Shown here: one piece after another, positions 7,244-13,599 of the stretch | Layout: the number at the start of each line of letters is the position of its first letter | How positions within the stretch are numbered: the stretch's first letter is position 1 | From: an uncultured Bacilli bacterium | Lineage (GTDB): Bacteria > Bacillota_I > Bacilli_A > RF39 > UBA660 | NCBI GenBank assembly: GCA_947624855.1 | Contig: CANQMC010000004.1 | Coordinates: forward strand, 1 to 27,933 | Length of the DNA: 27,933 bases | Direction: 5' to 3' | Notes under the pieces: generated by a model | The model's input: the letters and a program-made list of their open reading frames with translations, nothing else | Told to the model about the DNA's origin: nothing | Databases searched by the model: none | Translations under genes and position numbers: made by a program

Positions 7244-9444
7244 TATAATTCCTCCTCTCTAATTTGAGAAAGAGCTATCTCTTTATAAATTTTACAATTC
7301 TTTAACAATTCTTTATGAGTACCAAATCCCACGATTTCTCCTTCATTTAAAACAATAATATTATCTGCATTCATAATTGTATTTATTCTTTGAGCCACGA
7401 TTAAGATAGTTGCATTTTTAGCTTCTTTTCTTAAAGCTTTTCTTAAAGCAGCATCAGTTTTAAAATCTAAAGCTGAAAAACTATCATCAAATATATAAAT
7501 ATCTGGTTTTTTAGCAATTGCTCTTGCGATAGATAATCTTTGCTTTTGACCTCCACTTACATTAGCTCCACCTTGACTTATATCACTTAAAAACCCTTTT
7601 TCTTTATCCTTTATAAAATCTAATGATTGACTAATTTTAGCAACATTTTCCATTTCTTTTTGAGATAATTCATCTGTTCCTAATTCTAAATTAGATTTAA
7701 TTGTTCCTGAAAATAACATTCCTTTTTGAGGAACATATCCAATTTTATTTCTTAATTCTTTTAAAGATACATCTTTTATATTAACTCCACTTACTTTAAC
7801 TTCTCCCTCTGTAACATCAAAAAACCGCGGAATAAGATTAATTAAAGTTGATTTACCTGATCCTGTTGATCCAATAAAAGCTGTAACTGTACCAGGTTTA
7901 GCCACAAAATTTATATTTTTAAGCATAGCCTCTTCAGCATCAGGATATTTAAAACTAACATTTTTAAATTCAACAATTCCTTTTTCTTTATCATTAAATT
8001 TTAAAACTTTTTTATTATCTTTAATAGATATATCCGTTTTAATTACTTCTTTAATTCTTTTAATTGATACCATTGCTCTTGGAAGCATAACAGAAACCAT
8101 TGAAATCATCAAGAAAGCCATTATTATTTGCATTGTATAAGTTATAAAAGCCAAAAGAGTTCCAACTTGTAAATTACCTAAATCTATTTGTTTAGCTCCA
8201 AACCACACGATTAAAATACTAATTATATTCATAACTAACATCATACTAGGCATCATAACACCCATTAATCTATTTATAAATAAATTAGTTTTAGTTAAAT
8301 TATTATTAGCTTTATCAAATCTTTCTTCTTCATGCTGTTCAGTATTAAATGTCCTAATAACGGGCATACCTGTTATAATTTCTCTTGAAACTAAATTCAT
8401 TTTATCAATTAATTTTTGTAAACTTTTAAACTTTGGCATAGCAAATGAAAATAATAAACTTATTAAAATAACTATAATAATTAAAGCAACCGCTATTAAC
8501 CAATTAAGTGGATTATCATTTACCTTTATAAAAGCCCCTATTCCAATAATTGGAGCAAAAGCAACTATTCTAAGTAACATAATCGCAAACATTTTAATTT
8601 GTTCAATATCATTAGTAGATCTAGTAATTAAACTAGAAGCCCCAAATTTATTAAATTCTGCACTCGAAAATGCCATAATTTTATTTACTACTTTATCTCT
8701 TAAAAAATAACTAACACGAGCTGCAAGTTTACTAATAAAATAACCTGTTAATATAGCCACTACCATTCCTAAACCGGCAATTAAAAGCATATCTATTCCA
8801 ACATCTAAAATATAACTAATTTGATAATTATTCATATCTATACCCACTATAGAATATAAACTTTTAACACTTAAATAACCATATTGTTCTAGCATTGAAT
8901 CATCTAAATTATCTAAATTAGCACTAATAGTATTAACTATCTTATTAAAACTATCATTATCTAAAGCCATTAAAGTATTTAAAAAGTTATCATTACTATT
9001 CAATTTAAAATTTAAAGCATTAATTAAATCTTCATTACTTTCTTTAGCCATCATAGCTATAATTAAAGGTTTAGTAATACTATTTTCAACAATTTTAATT
9101 CCTTCTTTATCCAAATCTTTTAATATATATATATTTTCTTTTTCTAAAATTGGATAATCTTTAACAAAACTTTTATAATCATTATTACTTAAATTATCTT
9201 TAATAATATAATCATAACTAGCCATAATATGTATATCTTCATGACTTATCCTAACAATAGCATTATAAATATCCTCAGTTAAAACTTTAGGAACACTACT
9301 ATTAATTCCTCCTTGTTGAATTCCATTATTAATAATTCTAGAAGTATAATCTGGAAGTGCCAAATCACATAAAGCTTGCACCACCAAAAAAGAGATAACA
9401 ATAATTACTGGAATTACAAATAAAGTAAATTTATTTTTTTGCAT
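7243..9444 (-). CDS. ABC exporter half-transporter with degenerate ATPase site and extracytoplasmic insert
   Basis: 733 aa, longer than its partner because residues about 33-205, between membrane helices 1 and 2, form an extracytoplasmic insertion. It is preceded by LPDYTSRIINNGIQQGGI, typical of this subfamily. The ATPase domain has Walker A GSTGSGKS (525-532) and signature VSGGQ (629-633). Walker B reads IFDDSFSALD, with Asp instead of the catalytic Glu, and the H-loop His is replaced by Gln (VAQRINT, Gln685). Those two changes together mark the non-hydrolysing site of asymmetric exporters. SD AAGGAGG precedes the ATG and a good promoter lies at 9481-9509. It is the first gene of a two-gene operon. 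Confidence 0.92.
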   Translation of the reverse strand: MQKNKFTLFVIPVIIVISFLVVQALCDLALPDYTSRIINNGIQQGGINSSVPKVLTEDIYNAIVRISHEDIHIMASYDYIIKDNLSNNDYKSFVKDYPILEKENIYILKDLDKEGIKIVENSITKPLIIAMMAKESNEDLINALNFKLNSNDNFLNTLMALDNDSFNKIVNTISANLDNLDDSMLEQYGYLSVKSLYSIVGIDMNNYQISYILDVGIDMLLIAGLGMVVAILTGYFISKLAARVSYFLRDKVVNKIMAFSSAEFNKFGASSLITRSTNDIEQIKMFAIMLLRIVAFAPIIGIGAFIKVNDNPLNWLIAVALIIIVILISLLFSFAMPKFKSLQKLIDKMNLVSREIITGMPVIRTFNTEQHEEERFDKANNNLTKTNLFINRLMGVMMPSMMLVMNIISILIVWFGAKQIDLGNLQVGTLLAFITYTMQIIMAFLMISMVSVMLPRAMVSIKRIKEVIKTDISIKDNKKVLKFNDKEKGIVEFKNVSFKYPDAEEAMLKNINFVAKPGTVTAFIGSTGSGKSTLINLIPRFFDVTEGEVKVSGVNIKDVSLKELRNKIGYVPQKGMLFSGTIKSNLELGTDELSQKEMENVAKISQSLDFIKDKEKGFLSDISQGGANVSGGQKQRLSIARAIAKKPDIYIFDDSFSALDFKTDAALRKALRKEAKNATILIVAQRINTIMNADNIIVLNEGEIVGFGTHKELLKNCKIYKEIALSQIREEEL

Positions 9445-9480
9445 AATTTCCTCCTTTATTATTTTATTAGCAACGCTTTA

Positions 9481-9509
9481 ATTATAACACATAATAATTT
9501 AACTAACAA
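9481..9509 (-). promoter_or_regulatory. Promoter of the ABC exporter operon
   Basis: Minus strand TTGTTA (9509-9504), 17-nt spacer, TATAAT (9486-9481), with a TGT extended -10. The leader before the ATG at 9444 would be about 30 nt and contains AAGGAGG. Confidence 0.75.
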
Positions 9510-9525
9510 GAAAATTTAAAACATT

Positions 9526-9552
9526 AAAAAAATTCAGAAATTAATCTGAACT
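9526..9552 (-). terminator. Intrinsic terminator of hup
   Basis: TTCAG (9533-9537) pairs with CTGAA (9546-9550), and a T run follows on the minus strand. It lies just after the hup stop codon (9557-9559). Confidence 0.8.
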
Positions 9553-9556
9553 TTTT

Positions 9557-9829
9557 TTAATTTAAAGCGTCTTTTAATTTGCTACCAGCTTTAAATGAAG
9601 CAACTACTTTAGCAGGAATCTTAATTGATTCTTTAGTTAATGGATTTATTCCTTGACGTTCAGGACGTTTTTTAGCACTAAATGTACCAAATCCAACTAA
9701 AGCAACTTTACCTTCTTTTTTAAGACCTGTTTCAATACCTTTTAATAAAGCATCTAATACACGTCCTACTTCAGCTTTTGATACTCCAGCTTCAGCTGCT
9801 GCAAATTCTACTAATTCAGTTCTTGACAT
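9557..9829 (-). CDS. hup: DNA-binding protein HU
   Basis: A 90-aa protein with the standard HU/IHF layout: helical N-terminus (SRTELVEFAAAEAGVSKAE), then VALVGFGTFSAKKRPERQGINP. The last stretch is the beta-arm with the intercalating Pro and RxGxNP motif. A C-terminal KAGSKLKDALN follows. It is a homodimeric nucleoid protein that bends and compacts DNA. GGAGG sits upstream of the ATG. It is a single-gene transcript with its own TTGATT-17-TAATGT promoter and terminator. Codon use is less A+T-extreme than that of neighbours, as expected for a highly expressed gene. Confidence 0.97.
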   Translation of the reverse strand: MSRTELVEFAAAEAGVSKAEVGRVLDALLKGIETGLKKEGKVALVGFGTFSAKKRPERQGINPLTKESIKIPAKVVASFKAGSKLKDALN

Positions 9830-9870
9830 TTTTAAATTACCTCCGTTTCAAAAAACTGTCTTATTTCATA

Positions 9871-9884
9871 AGGGTATCTACCCT
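9871..9884. promoter_or_regulatory. Palindrome in the hup leader
   Basis: AGGGTA-TC-TACCCT is a perfect 6-bp inverted repeat with a 2-nt centre. It lies at or just downstream of the predicted start of transcription of hup. It is G+C-rich relative to its surroundings. It may be an operator or a 5'-end hairpin; the role is unknown. Confidence 0.4.
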
Positions 9885-9892
9885 ACATATTA

Positions 9893-9921
9893 ACATTATC
9901 AGAAATATCTTATAAAATCAA
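9893..9921 (-). promoter_or_regulatory. Promoter of hup
   Basis: Minus strand TTGATT (9921-9916), 17-nt spacer, TAATGT (9898-9893), with a TGA extended -10. Confidence 0.7.
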
Positions 9922-9958
9922 GGAATTTTCGTTATTTTTTTCGATTTTTAATAAAAAT

Positions 9959-11068
9959 TTAATCATTATTATCTTTTTCATACACTTTTTTATGACAAAT
10001 TTGCTCTCTATTGGTATGATACTTATCATGTAACTTTCTAATTTTAGCATGAATACCTTTTATTATTTCATCATAATTACTACGTTCATGTAATGTAAAT
10101 ATTGATATTGCATAAGGATACTCTTCTAAACTTAAACCAATATCATGAAAGTTTATATCATAACTTCCATATTTATGATATATTTTAATATCTTCAGTAT
10201 TAAAAGCATTACGATCATTATTATCCATAATATTTTTTAAAAACTCGCCATAATCTTTATTAGTAGTAATAACTCTATAAGCTTCTTTTAAATATTGATT
10301 TGTATCACTAGCAGTTTGAAGACCAAATAAATCCCATCCACTTAAAATATATTTTCCACCTAAACTTTTACCATATTCTTTTAAATTATTAACTCCAATA
10401 TAATCAATTAACATTAAATGAGCAGTATTATCACTATAAGTTATAGCATAAGAAATTAAATCTCTTAAACTAACTTCATCTCCAATTTTATGTTTAGACA
10501 TACCTGTACTATAATCTGCTCTATATTTACTTTTATAAGTAAGTTTTACTTCATCTAAATTAATTTCTCCTAAAGTTGCTTTATTAATTAAATATAAAGC
10601 ATCCACAAGTTTAATTAAACTACATCCATAATAAGGTTTATCAGGATCATAAGTATATATAAAACCATTAGTTAAATCTTCATAATAAACAGATACTCTA
10701 TAATTATTACTTTTAATATATTCATCTATTTCTTTTTTAATATTTAAAATATCTTCAGTATCTTCCTCTAAATATTCAATATTATCTTGGTCATTAGAAG
10801 TGGTATACCCCCCCCCCAAGCCTAAATTGGGATCTTCATTATTATTTTCTTCATTACTTTTATATTTTAAATTCAAACAATCATTATAAAGAGCTAATTT
10901 CCTTTGTTCTTCCTTTTTTCTATCAATTTCTTTTTGTTTAGTATCTTCATTAATATGAATACCTTCTTTAAAATTAGTTTTAAAACTAAAAAATGCTACT
11001 ACTATTACAAATAAAAAAATTATAAATCTTAAAAAATTAAAATTTTTTGTTTTTTTCTTCTTTGCCAT
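9959..11068 (-). CDS. Membrane-anchored serine hydrolase, class A beta-lactamase-like, with in-frame G10 tract
   Basis: 369 aa. A Lys-rich cytoplasmic start is followed by one membrane helix (about 12-30), a charged extracellular linker (about 35-110), then a beta-lactamase/penicillin-binding fold domain. Active-site motifs are SLIK (Ser150, Lys153), SDN (212-214) and HKYG (298-301) where class A enzymes have KTG. The HKYG variant makes a true beta-lactamase doubtful; a peptidoglycan or peptide hydrolase is as likely. The linker holds GGG (85-87), encoded in a G10 run at 10817-10808. Gain of one G gives a stop after four more codons; loss of one gives a stop about 14 codons on. As assembled the gene is in the ON frame. 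GGTGAG precedes the ATG. Confidence 0.85.
   Translation of the reverse strand: MAKKKKTKNFNFLRFIIFLFVIVVAFFSFKTNFKEGIHINEDTKQKEIDRKKEEQRKLALYNDCLNLKYKSNEENNNEDPNLGLGGGYTTSNDQDNIEYLEEDTEDILNIKKEIDEYIKSNNYRVSVYYEDLTNGFIYTYDPDKPYYGCSLIKLVDALYLINKATLGEINLDEVKLTYKSKYRADYSTGMSKHKIGDEVSLRDLISYAITYSDNTAHLMLIDYIGVNNLKEYGKSLGGKYILSGWDLFGLQTASDTNQYLKEAYRVITTNKDYGEFLKNIMDNNDRNAFNTEDIKIYHKYGSYDINFHDIGLSLEEYPYAISIFTLHERSNYDEIIKGIHAKIRKLHDKYHTNREQICHKKVYEKDNND
10808..10817 (-). repeat. Homopolymeric G10 tract inside the serine hydrolase gene
   Basis: Ten C on the plus strand, G on the coding strand. It encodes the last G of a TTG codon plus three GGG codons and is followed by TATACC. It is the same length and orientation as the tracts at 692-701 and 16267-16276. 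Confidence 0.95.
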
Positions 11069-11101
11069 TTAGCTCACCATCAACATTTTACCATAAAAAT
11101 T

Positions 11102-11132
11102 AAAAAAAGAGAACTACACATTATAGCTCTCT
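11102..11132 (-). terminator. Intrinsic terminator of the Pro/Val/Glu-rich protein gene
   Basis: A 9-bp stem with one G-U pair (11108-11116 with 11124-11132) is followed on the minus strand by T7 (11108-11102). The TAG stop (11114-11116) is within the stem. Confidence 0.85.
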
Positions 11133-11941
11133 GGTTCAATTTCTTCGCTTTTTTTAGTTGGCAAATCAATCTTTGTTGGTAAATCTATTGTATCATTATT
11201 TGCTGATTTTACATTTTCATTAACATAAAGAGAACTATATTGATTGCTAACAGTACTATTATTAGTAACCTCTGACATTGGTGTTACTGTTACATTTTTA
11301 GCTGTATCTTCAAGTTCATCTAATTCTTTAGAAATTGATTTAGCAATTTGATCAAAATCTATTTCAGGAACTTTAACTTCTTCTTTAGGCATTTCTATTT
11401 TTGGTTCATAATATGTTTCTTGAATTACCGGCTCTTCAATAACTGGTTTTACTTCTTCTACTACTGGAGTAATAATTGGTTTAACCTCTTCTTTAATTAT
11501 TGGCTCAACTGGTGTTTCTATTTTAACAGGTTCTAACACTGTTGGTTCAACCAAATTAGATTCAATTGGAGATTGAGGTTCCATTATTGGCTCAGGATTA
11601 ACTGGCATAACTGGAGCCACTGGTATATCAATTTGTTCAGATTTAACAGGCTCAATATTAATAGGCGCTACTGGTTCTACTGGAGGAACTGGTGTAACAG
11701 GTTCAACTGTCTCTAAAGTTGGAGCAACTGCTACTTCAACCGGTGTCTCCGGAGTAGTTTCATTAAAAGTATTTTGTTCATTTTGAAGATTTAATTTCGC
11801 CGTCTCTTCTAAATTTCTTTTCTTTTCATCTTTTTTTCCAAAAAATAATACAATTAAAAATGCTACTACTAAAACACAAATAACTGCAAATAAGCCTATA
11901 CCAAAATAATTGCTTTCATATAATTTATTAAGGAAGTCCAT
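11114..11941 (-). CDS. Membrane-anchored Pro/Val/Glu-rich protein, unknown function
   Basis: 275 aa from the ATG at 11941. An in-frame TTG at 11998 is excluded because it coincides with the -35 box; AAGGTGG lies 8 nt upstream of the chosen ATG. One membrane helix lies at about 12-34 (GIGLFAVICVLVVAFLIVLFF), then a basic stop-transfer stretch. Residues about 55-200 are a low-complexity region with repeating P-V-E/P-I-E units (EPVKI, EPVIQ, EVKPVI). A short helical segment with IDFDQIAKSISKELDELED and a Ser/Asn-rich tail follow. The orientation is probably N-out/C-in, with a long cytoplasmic tail, as the KKDEKKR follows the helix. I recognise no family. The neighbouring serine hydrolase may be coexpressed only by read-through. 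Confidence 0.75.
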   Translation of the reverse strand: MDFLNKLYESNYFGIGLFAVICVLVVAFLIVLFFGKKDEKKRNLEETAKLNLQNEQNTFNETTPETPVEVAVAPTLETVEPVTPVPPVEPVAPINIEPVKSEQIDIPVAPVMPVNPEPIMEPQSPIESNLVEPTVLEPVKIETPVEPIIKEEVKPIITPVVEEVKPVIEEPVIQETYYEPKIEMPKEEVKVPEIDFDQIAKSISKELDELEDTAKNVTVTPMSEVTNNSTVSNQYSSLYVNENVKSANNDTIDLPTKIDLPTKKSEEIEPESYNV

Positions 11942-11969
11942 TCCTACACCACCTTTTATTCTATATACT

Positions 11970-11998
11970 AGTCTACCATATATATATTCTAAAATCAA
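11970..11998 (-). promoter_or_regulatory. Promoter of the Pro/Val/Glu-rich protein gene
   Basis: Minus strand TTGATT (11998-11993), 17-nt spacer, TAGACT (11975-11970), with a TGG extended -10. Its position rules out the upstream TTG as translation start. Confidence 0.6.
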
Positions 11999-12051
11999 GA
12001 ATAAAATGCAAAATTTTTAATTTACTTCCAAAATAACTTAATTTCTACCAT

Positions 12052-12471
12052 TTAATAGTTTTTTAATTTATTGATTTCTTTAATTGTCAAACCTGTTATT
12101 TCTGATATATCATTAATTGGTATCTCTTTTCTTAACATATTTTTAGCTATTTCAATATTTCTATCTCTTTTACCTTTAGCTTCGCCTTTATTTTCTGCCT
12201 CTTCAATCATTTCTCTTTTTCTTTCTTCATGACTTTCCTTATTCCATAATCTTACATAGTTTACTACATCTTCCATTATTTTATCTCCTTTCGCTACTTT
12301 ACTCATCTCTTCTAGATCACCCGCTTTTATCAATCTTATATACTTATAGATTCTTGGTTCCCCTTCTTTTTCTCCTATATATTCTAAAAATGAATTTATA
12401 AAGTCTCTTAATATATATTCATAACTAAATACATATTTAAAAATATCATCGTTTTTTAAGTTAATATTCAT
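12052..12471 (-). pseudogene. Rpn-family PD-(D/E)XK nuclease/transposase remnant, internally deleted
   Basis: 139 aa with two recognisable ends of an Rpn-type recombination-promoting nuclease. The N-terminal KNDDIFKYVFSYEYILRDF leads into the domain. The C-terminal tail has the charged helix EERKREMIEEAENKGEAKGK and the RNIEIAKNMLRK...ITGLTIKEINKL ending. Full-length members are about 300 aa; here the region after about residue 36, which should carry the D...E-x-K nuclease core, is missing although the frame stays open. A good SD (AAAGGA) remains. I infer an in-frame internal deletion, with no nuclease activity expected. Base composition is slightly richer in G+C than its surroundings, consistent with an accessory origin. 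Confidence 0.7.
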
Positions 12472-12619
12472 GTTACCAATTCCTTTCTTTTTTATAATAC
12501 CTCCTTTTTATAAGACCATTATAAACATATAAAAACATTTTGGTCAAGTAAAAATTTAATTTGACCACACTTTTTTAAGATTATCCCCATAAACCAACAA
12601 AATACGACATTTAAAACAC

Positions 12620-12650
12620 CTAAAAAGAACAACATAACAAAAGTTGTTCT
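12620..12650 (-). terminator. Intrinsic terminator in the 12.5-12.85 kb accessory gap
   Basis: AGAACAAC (12626-12633) pairs with GTTGTTCT (12643-12650) around a 9-nt loop. On the minus strand it is followed by a short T run. With the inverted repeat and the remnant tail upstream it looks like the 3' end of a lost surface-protein transcript. Confidence 0.6.
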
Positions 12651-12652
12651 AT

Positions 12653-12742
12653 TCTTGCCTCTATATATTAAAAAGTAAAAAATAAAATATCTTATTATTA
12701 TAAATAAATTAAAATGTTTATTAAAAAGCTATAGAGGCAAGA
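12653..12742. repeat. 13-bp inverted repeat flanking about 64 bp of A+T-rich DNA
   Basis: TCTTGCCTCTATA (12653-12665) and its exact reverse complement (12730-12742). The arms are richer in G+C than the enclosed sequence. It could be the ends of a small non-autonomous element (MITE-like), or a long RNA hairpin in the 3' region of the remnant next to it. The 380-bp gap 12472-12851 otherwise contains only the terminator, the surface-protein tail and the yneF terminator. Confidence 0.55.
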
Positions 12743-12759
12743 TATTTTTATTTTAAAAT

Positions 12760-12807
12760 TTAAGAAACTGTATATGGTGTACTAGTAGTTCCACTTCCAT
12801 AACACCT
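12760..12807 (-). pseudogene. C-terminal tail of a lost surface protein
   Basis: A minus-strand frame between stops reads CYGSGTTSTPYTVS then TAA. Endings of the form GSGTxxxPYxV are typical, in my recollection, of the same surface-protein class as the partial gene at 1-609. It has no start and is only 15 codons long, so this rests on a short motif. Confidence 0.35.
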
Positions 12808-12816
12808 TTAAAATTA

Positions 12817-12853
12817 GAAAAATAAAAAGAAACAACCTAAATTATTTCTTTTT
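12817..12853 (-). terminator. Intrinsic terminator of yneF
   Basis: AAAAAGAAA (12824-12832) pairs with TTTCTTTTT (12845-12853), T-rich downstream on the minus strand. The yneF stop codon overlaps the stem. Confidence 0.6.
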
Positions 12854-13061
12854 ACATAAATCTATTCATTTGATTCATAACTTGATTAACTTGTTTTTTA
12901 CTAGGTTTTCTCCCCATACTACTCATCATAACTTCTATCATTTTTTCATTAATTGGGGGATTCTTTTTTAAATATTTTTGCATAAAATATCTAGCTAATA
13001 AAAATCCCAATATAAAACCTACAACTAAACCAATAATACACCAAAGTATTTCACCAAACAT
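12852..13061 (-). CDS. yneF: UPF0154 family membrane protein (YneF)
   Basis: 69 aa from the ATG at 13061, 8 nt after an AAGGAG ribosome binding site; a GTG at 13070 overlaps that site and is unlikely. One N-terminal membrane helix (ILWCIIGLVVGFILGFLLARYF) precedes KNPPINEKMIEVMMSSMGRKPSKKQVNQVM, the conserved UPF0154 signature in which PPINE and MGRKPS are diagnostic. The family is widespread in Bacillota and Mollicutes and its function is not established. It follows the SirA-like gene in the same direction; B. subtilis has the same sirA (yneE)-yneF neighbourhood, which strengthens both calls. Confidence 0.9.
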   Translation of the reverse strand: MFGEILWCIIGLVVGFILGFLLARYFMQKYLKKNPPINEKMIEVMMSSMGRKPSKKQVNQVMNQMNRFM

Positions 13062-13105
13062 AATAATCACTCCTTACCTATAATATTACTATAAACTTTT
13101 AAATT

Positions 13106-13525
13106 TTACAAGCAAACAAGTTCATTTAACCAAAAATAATCTTTATTTTTAAAATCACAAACAAATAAATTTCGATAATCTTTTAAAACATCTAAAAAAG
13201 CTGGTTTTAAAATATTACTTTCAAGCATTAAAAATGCTTTATTAACAACTAACATTGTATCTTCTGGTATATATTTATTTTGAATTCGATGCACATTTCG
13301 AAATTTAGAATAAAAATCTATTCCTTTAAGTTCATTAAATATTTTATTATTTATTTTACTTTTATCAAAAGGAGAAGCAATTTGTGTAAATAAATCATAA
13401 GCCACATTAGCATCGGCCGTATTAAAACTATGAATATCTTCCATTGCTCTAAATAAATGATATGGATTATTTCGCATTAAATTATAAAAGCTTTTATTAA
13501 TATTAAATATATAAAATGTCCTCAT
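13106..13525 (-). CDS. SirA-like sporulation inhibitor of replication
   Basis: 139 aa, close to B. subtilis SirA (about 148 aa). The clearest similarity is the C-terminal LFVCDFKNKDYFWLNE, matching the family ending F-x-x-D-F-x-x-K-x-Y-x-W-L-N. The N-terminus RTFYIFNINKSF corresponds to the opening YYTYLIKEEF-type strand. In B. subtilis SirA binds domain I of DnaA and blocks new rounds of replication once sporulation starts. The next gene downstream is yneF, as in Bacillus. Sequence similarity outside the ends is low, so the call rests on the terminal motif plus gene order. Function in this organism is inferred. Confidence 0.7.
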   Translation of the reverse strand: MRTFYIFNINKSFYNLMRNNPYHLFRAMEDIHSFNTADANVAYDLFTQIASPFDKSKINNKIFNELKGIDFYSKFRNVHRIQNKYIPEDTMLVVNKAFLMLESNILKPAFLDVLKDYRNLFVCDFKNKDYFWLNELVCL

Positions 13526-13599
13526 ATTTTATCACCTAAATTCATAATATCACAAAAAATATGCAAAATTTGTCGAACCATGTAAAATATTTCAAAAAA

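Noticed and set aside
11348..11536. Plus-strand frame of 62 codons
   Set aside because: Antisense shadow of the Pro/Val/Glu-rich repeats, with a Phe/Asn/Trp composition and no ribosome site.
12653..12742. CRISPR-like repeat
   Set aside because: Only one pair of arms, inverted rather than direct, with no spacer series.
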